Below, one piece after another: positions 9,528 through 19,459 of a DNA stretch of 64,000 nucleotides; position 1 is the stretch's first letter; the number at the start of each line of letters is the position of its first letter. The translations under genes were made by a program, and so were the position numbers. The notes under the pieces were generated by a model. It saw only the letters and a program-made list of their open reading frames with translations, had not been told where the DNA came from and ran no database searches. This DNA is from Petroclostridium sp. X23 (lineage in GTDB: Bacteria > Bacillota > Clostridia > SK-Y3): positions 372,001-436,000 of the forward strand of contig NZ_CP124862.1 of assembly GCF_030013905.1 (NCBI RefSeq), written 5' to 3'.

Positions 9528-10490
9528 ATGATTATTAGACTGGGCTATGTCGCAATGACATTAAATTTAAAAGATTGTTCCCCTTCTAAGACGGTCACGG
9601 CCGCAACCTATAACAAGATTGATAATGAAGAAGGTAAAAAAAATAGACTTCGAAGAATAACCCGTACAAATTTAGAGAACACCTTAAGAATCCTTAAATA
9701 TAACTTGGCACATGAAATAGAGGTTTATCGCTTCACCTCTAAACTAGTTCCTCTGGCTACATATACGCCTGTAGAAAACTGGAACTACGAAGAAGATTTT
9801 ATAGAAGAATTCAAAGAAATAGGCGATTTCGTAAAAGAGAATGACTTTAGGGTTAGTGCGCACCCTGACCATTTTACGCTGATCAACAGTCCTAATCCGA
9901 AAGTATTTGAGGACTCACTACGTGACCTTGAATACCATTATAAGATATACCGTGCGATGGGGTTAAGTGATAAGAAATATAAGCTGGTGCTGCATATCGG
10001 CGGTATGTATGAAAAAAAAGAACTGTCCATACAAAGATTTATAGAGAATTTTAAAAGGCTGCCGGAATATTTTAGCAATAGGCTTATTCTAGAAAATGAT
10101 GACAAAATATATACAGCCCCTGATGTATTATCTATTTGCAAGCAGTTGAATATTCCTATGGTTTTTGATGTGCATCATTATGCATGCAATAACTCAGGTG
10201 AAAATATCATTGATATTCTGCCGGCCATCTTTGACACGTGGAATAGTGAATATTTCAAACCAAAGATTCATTTTTCCAGTCCTAAAAGCGAAAAGAAATT
10301 TAGAAATCATGCAGACGATATCGATGTCGATGAGTTTATAAGGTTCTTGGATATTGCTAAAGAACTGGACCGGGACTTTGATGTAATGCTTGAAGCAAAA
10401 AATAAGGATAATGCTTTGTTTAATTTAATGGAAAAGTTAAGGGATAAACAGGGTGTAAATATTATTAATCAATCAACAATAGAATATTAA
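9528..10490 (+). CDS. uvsE: UV damage endonuclease
   Basis: 320-residue UVDE/UvsE TIM-barrel nuclease that nicks 5' of cyclobutane dimers and 6-4 photoproducts and so starts an alternative excision repair. It begins RLGYVAM, typical of the family. Candidate metal ligands are H112 and H115 (SAHPDHF), H156 (LHIGGM), E189 (ILENDD), D214 with H216/H217 (FDVHHY), H249 (KIHFS) and E289 (MLEAKNKD). It starts at an ATG behind GGGTGATG. It stands alone, divergent from the znu operon and closed by a strong terminator. Confidence 0.92.
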   Translation: MIIRLGYVAMTLNLKDCSPSKTVTAATYNKIDNEEGKKNRLRRITRTNLENTLRILKYNLAHEIEVYRFTSKLVPLATYTPVENWNYEEDFIEEFKEIGDFVKENDFRVSAHPDHFTLINSPNPKVFEDSLRDLEYHYKIYRAMGLSDKKYKLVLHIGGMYEKKELSIQRFIENFKRLPEYFSNRLILENDDKIYTAPDVLSICKQLNIPMVFDVHHYACNNSGENIIDILPAIFDTWNSEYFKPKIHFSSPKSEKKFRNHADDIDVDEFIRFLDIAKELDRDFDVMLEAKNKDNALFNLMEKLRDKQGVNIINQSTIEY

Positions 10491-10538
10491 AAAAACAGCA
10501 TAAAACCATTGTATTGATCTGGTTTTATGCTGTTTTTT
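10491..10538. terminator. Bidirectional terminator between uvsE and the small-peptide gene
   Basis: An 18-bp stem (10491-10508 with 10520-10537) carries A-rich and T-rich outer ends, so it can end transcription from uvsE on the plus strand and from the peptide/SLH genes on the minus strand. Confidence 0.85.
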
Positions 10539-10566
10539 AATTCTATAATGTTTTGTTAGCTTGGCA

Positions 10567-10731
10567 TTAAATATTTTTCTTAACCTCATCATCATAATCT
10601 TTCAGCGGTACACGAGGAACATTAGTAAACGCACTTTTGCCGCCTGAGACCTGTACCAAGCCTTCATCGGAAAACTGCTCAAACTGTTTTTCCGGCTCCT
10701 CTTGTTTTTCTATTTTTTTATTTTCAGGCAT
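10567..10731 (-). CDS. 54-residue peptide with bacteriocin-type double-glycine leader
   Basis: Small gene with an exceptionally good ribosome site (AAGGGGGGTGAT, then ATG at 10731). The product has an acidic, lysine-rich N-terminus (MPENKKIEKQEEPEKQF) followed by FSDEGLVQVSGG (residues 20-31). That matches the L/FSDEEL-x-x-VSGG pattern of leaders cut after Gly-Gly by C39 peptidase transporters. The putative released part is 23 residues (KSAFTNVPRVPLK, then an acidic/basic tail ending VKKNI). It has no cysteine, so lanthipeptide or sactipeptide rings are unlikely. It lies 56 bp downstream of the giant SLH gene on the same strand, and may be co-transcribed. No peptidase, exporter or modifying enzyme is visible nearby. 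The gene is well supported; the function is inferred from the leader only. Confidence 0.75.
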   Translation of the reverse strand: MPENKKIEKQEEPEKQFEQFSDEGLVQVSGGKSAFTNVPRVPLKDYDDEVKKNI

Positions 10732-10787
10732 TTTTATCACCCCCCTTGCGTCAATATGCCGATTTTAACCCAACAAAGAATAACGGA

Positions 10788-13700
10788 TCATTGAGAGGAT
10801 ATCTCGGTATAGCTTTTTAAAATTGTAGAAATAAGCTTGGCTGCTTGCGCACGCGTAAGCTTCTCTTTGGGATAAAACCTTTTTTGTTCATCCCCTTCTA
10901 CAATGGACTGCTCTTTTAATACTTCTACTGCATCTTTTGCCCATGCAGAGATATGATCAGCATCAAGAAAATGCTTGTTATCTGTCCTTTCAAACCCTTT
11001 TCCGGATAGTGCAATAAATTTCGTCAGCATCACGGCCATTTCTTCCTTGGTAACCGGATGATCCGGACGGAAAGAACCGTCCTCATAGCCATTTATGATA
11101 TGATTGGCTGCACCCCATTGAACATAATTGTAATACCAACTGCGCTCATCAACATCGGAAAAATGCGGTTCACCCTCCCGTTCTTGGGTTAAGATATCAC
11201 TTGTCTGCAATACCTTTAAAAACTCAGCACGTGTTACCGGCTTTTCAGGCTGGAAGCTGCCGTCAGTATAACCGTTTAAAATAGATCTGGCCGCAAGAAA
11301 ACTTATATTATTCTTTGCCCAGTGGTTCTTCAAATCATCAAATGTTCTTGGGTTTTCCGATATTTGATAAATCCCAAATTCCTTCAGAGGTATATATATC
11401 CGTCCTTTACTTTCATCAAAAAACGCTTCCGTAAGGACCTTATCTTTGAATTTAACGATAACACTGTCGGTATTACTGCTATCATTCAATTCATAATCTA
11501 TAAACATATATCCCGCTGCACCAAGCACTTCTTGCCCATCCGTCATCATCTTCACAGAGACTTCTTTTTCACCTGCTCCGGTAATAAACATCATTGTAGT
11601 TGTACCGGCACCGCGGACCGCATTGACCGTATCCTCCGAAAGGACGATATCTGCCTTTAAAGCAGTAATATGGATCGCATGAACATCGTCTCCGATTGCA
11701 TCCTTTTCGAAAGTCAGCGCTATCTCTTGTGCCGTATTCACACCAGGTATGTACAGTATATTATTGATGATATTATTTTGTACAACTTCCCTTCCTATCG
11801 TAACGGTGCTGCTTACCACAGCCTTTGGAACCGACTGGCTTTGTCCGCTTGATGTTTCGGATGAAGAAGAACCTCCCTCTACCTTCACCGCAAACGTCTT
11901 TTTAGCGCCATAGGGCTGAAGGTATGCTGTCAATAGGGTTTCGCCCTTCCCGATCCCTCTGAGTACATTGCCTTCTATATCAGCAATGGAGGTATCCTGT
12001 ACCGTATATATGATCTCGGCATTAGGGTAGATATCAACAGGTTCATAATTCAACATTAAGCTAAGACTTTTTCCTTTCTGAAGCGTGATCGCTTTGTCGG
12101 TTACATCCTCTAATGTGATGTGTATGGGCCGGGTAGGAAATACATCCATGGAGACGCCCTTACCTTTTCTTATTTCTGCCGTATTGTCGGTAACCACCGT
12201 ATAGGTCCTTACAAAGCCGAAGCGGTTAAAAGCCTCAGCCGGAACATCCAGCACACCTTCACATTGTTTAAATTCTCCCGGCATGATCACGCCTACTTCT
12301 TGTTCCAAATAAACCTTGTTTTGTATCCCTAGTTGTTCCGAAGAAACGAAAGGCCCGTTAAAGTTTACTCTCACAATATCATTTTCCACCGACGGCATAT
12401 TGCCTGTGTTATAGATGTTGAATAAAGCTTTCATTCCTTCTTCATCCTGATAGAATTCAAAATCTTTTATTTCATACTCCGGCGCGATTTTGATTTCACT
12501 GCTGCTGCCGGATGTGATACGGTTGGTGTCTTTATTGGTAATCACGGCTTCCAATGAAAGATTGTCAACATCCTCCGGCAGCGTCCATTCAAATGAGATG
12601 TTTTCAATACTTCCGGGCAAAACCGGTAAAGTATTTTCAATCACCGCAACCTGCCGGCCTCTCACCCCACTATTGAGTTCATAGACATCCACCTGATATC
12701 CTTTCTGATTTGCAAGCACACCTTCATTTTTTATTGCCATGCCCACTGTGATCATTTCTCCGGGATTTGGCGTTTCATCGGACAGACTAAATCTTTCAAG
12801 CTTTAAATTGTTGTCCGGCATAAACTCCGTAGCTTTAAGCTTCATATCCTTAATCAATACAGGCGCATCCGGGTCGTCCGTATACTCCTGAACAAATTCA
12901 TTATGGACAATATATACTTTGCCATCTTCATTCACTGCCAATGACAGTTCATCGTTATACAGTCCTGATTTTGTAATCTGGTATTCCTGTGACCAAACAA
13001 CCGACTCCGTATTGTCAGCTGCTTTTGTTTTAATCATTGCTGCAGCAAAGATTTCCTGACTGCCTTTTTGGGTTTCTTCATCAATTACAGGCTGCGCCCA
13101 GACAATATATAGATTATCATGTTGATCCTGAACTACTTCGAAGCTGTGCAGGATAGGTTGTATATCGGTATTTTCCGACGCCAGTACTACCGTGCCGACT
13201 TTTAAATCGTAATTTTCTTTTATGGTGCCATCGGCATGGATACCTTCTTTAATCAACGTCGTAACATTAATATACCGTATCGACGTATCTCCTTGCAGCC
13301 AGAATAAATATGTTTCCTCTCCTTTTCTAATTAGTTTTGGAATTGCGTCATTTCCAACATTATCGGTGACGCGGACAGGTTTATATGTGTTGTGCGTATG
13401 AAAATCATAAACCTGGATAAACAATTCCCTGTCGCTTGATGTATCCTTAATATTATCTTTATCAACGGTGTATGCATAGACACCCAATCCATTATAACTA
13501 ATCGCGTTGAAATCGGTAATGATAGGATCCTCCATCCCAAATTGCTCGATGGGCGAAGGAAGAAATCTCTGCCCTTTCCAATCTCTTATCAGGATTTCCG
13601 CATCGGCAGGATTGCTTAATTCATTGTCATAGTAATAATCTCTCAACCACCGCCCTTTGCCGTGGTCGTACAACATATATACGATGACGCTGTTATTTTG

Positions 13701-16700
13701 TGTCATATCTAATGAAGCAACAAAGTCATCACCAGCACTGCTCTTCACATAGTACACCACGATATCACCGGTGGATTCGTCGTAAATTGCATGAGGCATG
13801 GAATCATAATAGTCATCCTCCGTCAACCGTACGATTTTCCCGATGGTCATTTTTGTTTTATTAAACATGGTGGTATAGATTTCGGTCTTTTTCAGGAACT
13901 CTATCGGATCTTCAGATGTAACAGCACCCGGCGGGGTTGATGTCCATGTAATCACTACATTTTCACCCGCATCCCGTATATGGGGCGTAAAATCCGCAGT
14001 ACCGTCGTTTTGTATAGTTACAGGCTTACTCCATCCGTTTCCGTTATAAACACTATACTGCAATGCGGTCCTTTGATTGGATTCTCTTTGCTTGTCATCG
14101 GCTAAAAATACCAGCAGCATTTTTCCGCCGCCTATATCCATTAATTTTGAATCCGGCCGGTCATAGCCATTTTCGATGAGGGTTGTTTGTTTTAATTCTT
14201 CAGATGCTCCAAGCAATCTCATACTATAAAGCCTATTGTTTTCCGGCAGCCAGTCCGACATTTGATGAATATAATCTCGGCTTTTATACTGAACCTGGTC
14301 CGTCTCTTGTTCTTCAATATCATTTCCCGGCGCCGCCAGCGCATTGACAATCCTTCGCTGCGTTTGACTTTTAGCATCTGCGATGTCTTTATAATATCCG
14401 AAATTCAGATCATCAAATTCATAAATGGGAATAGGAATGGACATTAAAAATGCATCTGCCCATAGTTTCAGCGCAAAGGAAAGTCTCAGCCCATGGGTAT
14501 GGTAGGCCGGATAATATGTTTTAACGGTAGGATACCAAATATAGGATGCCACCATCTCGCCGCCGCCGCGCACACCAATGGTTCCCGCAAGTCCTACCCC
14601 GGCGAATATTTGAATGCTTCCCAAACCTTGAAGAGCGGCATCAAATTTCAAGCTTTTTTCCAATTCATAGGACTGATTGTTCAGTCCTCCCACCGTAATC
14701 AAAGGACCGTTGGGATCTGCTAAAAAGCCTCCTTGCATCAGGGCCGATATATTGCCTGCGACGCCGATATAGCAAGGGATAAAGACGACCGGAAGCAGTG
14801 TATACCAGGTCACTTTGAATCCGGCGGTGACACCCAGGAAAATCCCTCCGCCCATCAATTCAAAATCCTTTGTATCCCGGATACCGAAAGTAAGGGAAAT
14901 ACCTACAGCAGGACTCACCTTAAACTGAGGCGCTCCCATCGCGGCCAGTCCGGCCTTCGCGGCCGATGCGTCGGAAAATCCATCGGCAAATGCCTCTTTA
15001 AGTCCATCGGTATAGGACATCGAATCGTAATCTTTATAATTATCTGCCGACATGCTCACATTGTTGGGCAGATAACCGAATCTCATTTCTATCAAGTTGT
15101 TGGGCTTCTGCGTGATGGTAAACATGACATTGCTGAAAGCAAATGCGGAGTTAAAGCTTCCAATCAGCGGCAGCTCTATAAATGACGCATTTGTAGGCAC
15201 TGTAAAGTTTTGAGTCACCGGCTCCTTATATACCGACGACACAAACACAAGCCCCGTATCCTTGGCAGTAAGCTTTGTTGTAGTAAACTGTCCTGCCCCT
15301 TCTTCCTGTGTAACAGGAGGAATATTGATCTCCATTTGTACAAACAGTTTATCTCCCGGAGCATAGCTCTCATTGCCCGCTGTTGTCAGCTTGGACGTAA
15401 AACCAAATCTGTTGGTGCCTGAATAGCTCCGCACACCCGGTTTTGTAAATTTTTTCGTATTGTTCTTATCCATGACGATAAAGTTTACTCCGGCGATCTC
15501 TTTGCCCTTTGCATCAATATCCACCATAAAAGTGATCATTTCCTCATTGATAAGAAGTGCGTTATCAAATTCCGCAAGGGGCACATTTCCCGAATATGCG
15601 CTTACCGACGTAAATACGGGAATCTCGGTGCCGTCGCTGGGCAAAAGCACTTCGGAAAGATTTACCGCCTCGGCTTGAACGGTTTCGGTTTTAGGCTGAT
15701 TTGTTGCCGGATCAACAATGGTTGTGACAAAAGTCTTTTTTGAACCTTCTGTTTTTGGCAGCGTATATTCCCTCAAGCCCTGCTTGCCATCCGAAGCAAC
15801 AAGGTATCTTATGGTTCCGCCATAAACGCCAAAAAATGGAGATAGTTCAAATTTTCCATCGTCGCCTACCAGCGCCATGGACCCGCAGCTGGCAACAACC
15901 GCTCCCTCCGCAGCAAGATAAGGGTTTGCACCGCTCTTATTTCTGATGGAAATATTATTATGATAAGCTGTCCCGTTTAAAGAAAAATAACCCGCTTTGA
16001 CTTTTATGCTGTCTACGGCACTCAGCCAGATTACATTGTCACTGGTAAGGGTTTTGGCGGAAAAGTAGAATATATTTCCGCTGTAAACCGTATCGTTTCT
16101 GGCTTCTTTCCACGTAGGTACATACCGGGAATTTTTTGTGTTGACCGCCAGCGCATAGTTGCTTTGGAACTTAGGATTCTTATCGATTACATATTCCCAA
16201 TAACTTCCTCCATCTGTGGTTTCTGTGGAAGTAAACAGTCCGCTTCCCGTATTGAAATACTGACTCACATCATTTTTATTGACACGCACTACAATTTTAT
16301 TATCTTTTTTCTGGAAGACCGGTGTCAATTGCACTACAGGGGTATTGACCGCGTAGGTACACGTATCCCCCGATGTCACATCGTATCTGCCGCTTAATTC
16401 GGCATTTTCATTCTTATTTTCTTTTGTTTTATATTGTACATGACCGGTTCTGTAATCATCGGGTGAGAAAGGCACAAACTTAAGGTTGATCTTATCCCCC
16501 AGATGATATATCCGATCCACATATTGCCGTCCTGCCGGTGCAGTGAATCCATCAAAATATCCTTCACCCTGGGTTGTAAAAACCCGTACTTCCGAATCGA
16601 TATATTCAAAAACAGGCTGTACGGTAAAGCTGCCCCTTTTAGAACCTGTTACCCCGGGTACGTCGTTGTATGATATCACATCGTTATATTTCTGCAAAAA

Positions 16701-18875
16701 CAGATTGTCTATTTTTATGTTTACAACCGTTTTTCCGGGCGGAACGGAGCAGATCACTTCAGACTTAGTATTATTGACAATCCTGATCTCTTTCAGCCTG
16801 GCTTTGGCCGTATTTTTTACGGAAATGGAGAATTCCTCATCCGCATATTTCTCTACCATCGCACTGTCGCTTGAAGTACCCTTGAGTTCTGCAGCGGTAT
16901 ATTCAGGAATGGGAATTTTTGTTCCATTTCCGATATCAAAGGTTAAAGGATCGGCTGCTTTGAAATGAACCTCGAATTTTCTTTTTATAGGCGTAAGACT
17001 GTATAGATGTGTGGTAGAGGAATTGCCGGTTTTTCGCTTTTCGTTTTCTACTGCCAGAGCCTGTACTTTTGCAAGTCCAAAATAAAGCGTGTCGGTTTTT
17101 CTGCTCCATCGTTCTTCATCGGTATCGTAAAGGCGCGTGGAGGTATCTGCCCCACTATTCGTAATGCCTCGGGCAAATACCCTGGTGGAAACAAAAGCCG
17201 GCTTGCTCGATTCTTGTTCCCAGTTTATTTCAACACCGTCCCAATCATATCTCCCATTCGCACGGAAGACCGCCGAATAATTGCGTTGAAGGGCATTGCC
17301 TCCATACCAATCTATGATTGCCATCTTGGTAGTATCATCTACAAGATCAATCTGTGCTGCCGATGTTCCGGTCCACTCTTCCCAAAAGCTATTATACGCC
17401 CAGCTTATACTGTATTTGTTCGTATTATACTGATTGACCCCTCCAAAGTTGGCAGTATTGCCGGTTGCCCGCATCAGGCTCAGATCAAGGGCCGCACCTT
17501 TTGTAACAGTGGATTGCGCCGCAGTTGATCCGGAACTGTTGGATGCCGCTCTTAACGCGATACGTGATGTCTTCCCTTTTTCAATGATTACGGTTGCTTC
17601 TCCTGTCCCCTGAATCGTACACTGTTTGGGGTCTGACAAGACCAGCTTGAATTGTGCGCTGTCATTAATATATCCACTGTTTACAGGAATCTCAACGGTT
17701 CTCTTTTGTATACCGATAGGAAAAATGATATCCGCATCCACCGGTGAATAATCTCTTCCGGCAACCGCATTGCCCGCAACGGTTTTCATATTTACCGATG
17801 CAATGGAATTAAGAGCCCCTTCCCGGTAAATTTCCACAACTGCCCGATCCTCCTGCGCATAGATCTTTTCCGTTTCAAAGTACACCTGCGAGAGTATTTT
17901 CGGCTCGTCATCGTCTATTGTAAACATGGCGCTTGAGAGTGCGCTGTTATTCATACCTTCCGATGCCGCGCCCAGTACGACGGCAAAAATCCTCTGGCCG
18001 TCGGAAACCTTATTATCCAGTATTTCAATCTCTATAAACCGTTCTTTTATACCGGCTTTGAACGGTATATCTAAAGTTGCTCCTAAAAGATTGCCTGTTA
18101 AATAATCCGCCAGTTCCCCTAGGCCGTCAATCATATCCTGCTTTGCAGACATGGGCTGCCTGTCCGATTTAATGCCGGTAAACAACTCTTTTCCCCTTAA
18201 TAAAGGGCTTGCAGCTCCTTTGCTATATACAGCAGCAGAAACAGTTTTTTCTGCAATTACATCTTGAGGATTTAATGGAATTTCATCAGGAGATGTTTCC
18301 TCTGTCAGAGAAGGTTCTGCATCTTCTCCACCATATACGGCAGAAGAAACGGTTCTCTCCTCACTTTCGGAATCCATTCCCGGCGCGTCTTGATTGTCCT
18401 GCGCCGCATCAAACATTTCTTGCAATAGCTCCACATCAGGTTCCGCAGATGTCTCTTTTAAATCCTCCGCCGTGCCGATCATCTCTATCATGGACCGATT
18501 TTCTTGAGAGGTTTTTACTTTTTCGCCTCCGATAAGCGGCATGCCCTTTAATCTAATGATATAATCTTTTTCGTATTTTGCAGTAATGTCTATGATTTTA
18601 AGCTGCACATTGACGTCATCCGAGGCATCTCCGCCCCTGCCGATCTTTAGTAAGTATTTTCCGCCTTCGCCTTCATAAAAAATCTGAGATGAGGTAGATA
18701 TGTAGAATAGATTATTTTCTAAGATTTCATCCGGTATAATATGTTGTTGAAGAATTTGCGCTTCATCATCCGATGCAAAAACCAATGTTTGGGGTAAAAG
18801 CATACTGATAATTAAAAGCATACTAATGATACGCATTAAGACTTGATATTTTTTCCCACATATAATTAATCTCAT
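10788..18875 (-). CDS. Giant S-layer-homology surface protein with Calx-beta domains
   Basis: 2695-residue exported protein. A signal peptide (residues 1-34, ending near LVFASDDE) is followed by a Calx-beta domain split by an insertion: strands at about 56-112 and 265-323 enclose roughly 150 Glu/Ser-rich residues with two copies of the motif E(R/K)TVS(S/A)AVY. A second Calx-beta lies at about 330-433. A long beta-rich middle of unknown type follows, with a glycine-rich hydrophobic stretch (MGGGIFLGVTAGFKV), then propeller-like repeats and a CARDB-like segment (SDETPNPGEMITVGMAIKNE). An Ig-like BIG2-type domain lies at about 2250-2333 and a Ser-rich linker follows. The C-terminus has three SLH modules (about 2512-2570, 2571-2634, 2635-2695) that should anchor the protein to pyruvylated wall polymer. 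It starts at ATG 18875 after GAGGGGG. No catalytic motif was recognised; an adhesive or scaffold role is an inference. Confidence 0.88.
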   Translation of the reverse strand: MRLIICGKKYQVLMRIISMLLIISMLLPQTLVFASDDEAQILQQHIIPDEILENNLFYISTSSQIFYEGEGGKYLLKIGRGGDASDDVNVQLKIIDITAKYEKDYIIRLKGMPLIGGEKVKTSQENRSMIEMIGTAEDLKETSAEPDVELLQEMFDAAQDNQDAPGMDSESEERTVSSAVYGGEDAEPSLTEETSPDEIPLNPQDVIAEKTVSAAVYSKGAASPLLRGKELFTGIKSDRQPMSAKQDMIDGLGELADYLTGNLLGATLDIPFKAGIKERFIEIEILDNKVSDGQRIFAVVLGAASEGMNNSALSSAMFTIDDDEPKILSQVYFETEKIYAQEDRAVVEIYREGALNSIASVNMKTVAGNAVAGRDYSPVDADIIFPIGIQKRTVEIPVNSGYINDSAQFKLVLSDPKQCTIQGTGEATVIIEKGKTSRIALRAASNSSGSTAAQSTVTKGAALDLSLMRATGNTANFGGVNQYNTNKYSISWAYNSFWEEWTGTSAAQIDLVDDTTKMAIIDWYGGNALQRNYSAVFRANGRYDWDGVEINWEQESSKPAFVSTRVFARGITNSGADTSTRLYDTDEERWSRKTDTLYFGLAKVQALAVENEKRKTGNSSTTHLYSLTPIKRKFEVHFKAADPLTFDIGNGTKIPIPEYTAAELKGTSSDSAMVEKYADEEFSISVKNTAKARLKEIRIVNNTKSEVICSVPPGKTVVNIKIDNLFLQKYNDVISYNDVPGVTGSKRGSFTVQPVFEYIDSEVRVFTTQGEGYFDGFTAPAGRQYVDRIYHLGDKINLKFVPFSPDDYRTGHVQYKTKENKNENAELSGRYDVTSGDTCTYAVNTPVVQLTPVFQKKDNKIVVRVNKNDVSQYFNTGSGLFTSTETTDGGSYWEYVIDKNPKFQSNYALAVNTKNSRYVPTWKEARNDTVYSGNIFYFSAKTLTSDNVIWLSAVDSIKVKAGYFSLNGTAYHNNISIRNKSGANPYLAAEGAVVASCGSMALVGDDGKFELSPFFGVYGGTIRYLVASDGKQGLREYTLPKTEGSKKTFVTTIVDPATNQPKTETVQAEAVNLSEVLLPSDGTEIPVFTSVSAYSGNVPLAEFDNALLINEEMITFMVDIDAKGKEIAGVNFIVMDKNNTKKFTKPGVRSYSGTNRFGFTSKLTTAGNESYAPGDKLFVQMEINIPPVTQEEGAGQFTTTKLTAKDTGLVFVSSVYKEPVTQNFTVPTNASFIELPLIGSFNSAFAFSNVMFTITQKPNNLIEMRFGYLPNNVSMSADNYKDYDSMSYTDGLKEAFADGFSDASAAKAGLAAMGAPQFKVSPAVGISLTFGIRDTKDFELMGGGIFLGVTAGFKVTWYTLLPVVFIPCYIGVAGNISALMQGGFLADPNGPLITVGGLNNQSYELEKSLKFDAALQGLGSIQIFAGVGLAGTIGVRGGGEMVASYIWYPTVKTYYPAYHTHGLRLSFALKLWADAFLMSIPIPIYEFDDLNFGYYKDIADAKSQTQRRIVNALAAPGNDIEEQETDQVQYKSRDYIHQMSDWLPENNRLYSMRLLGASEELKQTTLIENGYDRPDSKLMDIGGGKMLLVFLADDKQRESNQRTALQYSVYNGNGWSKPVTIQNDGTADFTPHIRDAGENVVITWTSTPPGAVTSEDPIEFLKKTEIYTTMFNKTKMTIGKIVRLTEDDYYDSMPHAIYDESTGDIVVYYVKSSAGDDFVASLDMTQNNSVIVYMLYDHGKGRWLRDYYYDNELSNPADAEILIRDWKGQRFLPSPIEQFGMEDPIITDFNAISYNGLGVYAYTVDKDNIKDTSSDRELFIQVYDFHTHNTYKPVRVTDNVGNDAIPKLIRKGEETYLFWLQGDTSIRYINVTTLIKEGIHADGTIKENYDLKVGTVVLASENTDIQPILHSFEVVQDQHDNLYIVWAQPVIDEETQKGSQEIFAAAMIKTKAADNTESVVWSQEYQITKSGLYNDELSLAVNEDGKVYIVHNEFVQEYTDDPDAPVLIKDMKLKATEFMPDNNLKLERFSLSDETPNPGEMITVGMAIKNEGVLANQKGYQVDVYELNSGVRGRQVAVIENTLPVLPGSIENISFEWTLPEDVDNLSLEAVITNKDTNRITSGSSSEIKIAPEYEIKDFEFYQDEEGMKALFNIYNTGNMPSVENDIVRVNFNGPFVSSEQLGIQNKVYLEQEVGVIMPGEFKQCEGVLDVPAEAFNRFGFVRTYTVVTDNTAEIRKGKGVSMDVFPTRPIHITLEDVTDKAITLQKGKSLSLMLNYEPVDIYPNAEIIYTVQDTSIADIEGNVLRGIGKGETLLTAYLQPYGAKKTFAVKVEGGSSSSETSSGQSQSVPKAVVSSTVTIGREVVQNNIINNILYIPGVNTAQEIALTFEKDAIGDDVHAIHITALKADIVLSEDTVNAVRGAGTTTMMFITGAGEKEVSVKMMTDGQEVLGAAGYMFIDYELNDSSNTDSVIVKFKDKVLTEAFFDESKGRIYIPLKEFGIYQISENPRTFDDLKNHWAKNNISFLAARSILNGYTDGSFQPEKPVTRAEFLKVLQTSDILTQEREGEPHFSDVDERSWYYNYVQWGAANHIINGYEDGSFRPDHPVTKEEMAVMLTKFIALSGKGFERTDNKHFLDADHISAWAKDAVEVLKEQSIVEGDEQKRFYPKEKLTRAQAAKLISTILKSYTEISSQ

Positions 18876-19228
18876 TTCTGTAAATTCCCCCTCTACTTTT
18901 AAAACAACGTCTTATACAATTACCTTTTTTGTATTCTGATAAGTGTAATACCCTCACCTCAGAATACCGCTGCCTTCATAATAGCAAATATTTTTTTCAA
19001 ATAGTAGATTGTTGTCGTTATGATGTTCTATTTTATTGCTTTAGTAAAATTCATTCACCATTTGGCTGCATTTTTCCAAGGTATTATGCCCTCCTAATTT
19101 TCATTTCCATATTTACACAACATAATCAAGATATAATATTCTACTTTTTTTTACATAATCCTTCTTCAATCATACAAATCTTACATATTTTTTATATATG
19201 CAATATTGTGATATTTTAATTTATAACA
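18876..19228. other. AT-rich intergenic region, nothing recognised
   Basis: About 350 bases upstream of the giant SLH gene. It must contain that gene's promoter and leader, but no convincing -35/-10 pair, riboswitch or frame with a ribosome site was seen on either strand. Confidence 0.6.
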
Positions 19229-19264
19229 TAAAAAATCCGTAGAAACATATGTTCCTACGGATTT
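19229..19264 (-). terminator. Terminator of tRNA-Glu
   Basis: Arms 19233-19246 and 19251-19264 (AAATCCGTAGAAAC with GTTCCTACGGATTT) form a 14-bp stem with two interior mismatches next to a run of six T on the minus strand, directly after the encoded CCA. Confidence 0.8.
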
Positions 19265-19339
19265 GGTGACCCTAAGGGGACTCGAACCCCTGTTACCGCC
19301 GTGAGAGGGCGGCGTCCTAGGCCGCTAGACGATAGGGCC
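19264..19339 (-). tRNA. tRNA-Glu (anticodon CTC)
   Basis: 76-nt cloverleaf. Acceptor GGCCCTA pairs with TAGGGTC (one G-U). Anticodon stem CCGCC/GGCGG closes the loop CTCTCAC with CTC in place. The T-arm has GGTTCGAGTCC and the CCA end is encoded. It is a lone tRNA between the SLH gene and pyrE. Confidence 0.95.
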
Positions 19340-19410
19340 TTACAAGTTTACCAAGATCATTATACACCTGTATGAATAATTTGTAAATATACTATATAAA
19401 AGAAATAGAA

Positions 19411-19445
19411 ATAATGGTGACAGCTCTACACGCTACCACCATTAT
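19411..19445 (-). terminator. Probable terminator of the pyr operon
   Basis: Arms ATAATGGTG (19411-19419) and CACCATTAT (19437-19445) with a partly paired loop lie 15 bases after the pyrE stop. The T-rich tract that follows on the minus strand is only moderate. Confidence 0.55.
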
Positions 19446-19459
19446 ACTGATTGGAATTA

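Noticed and set aside
14733..15185. 150-codon plus-strand frame inside the giant SLH gene, and other antisense frames there
   Set aside because: Translated composition is unlike any protein (His/Arg/Cys-rich), no ribosome site, and the opposite strand codes a continuous 2695-residue protein with clear domains.
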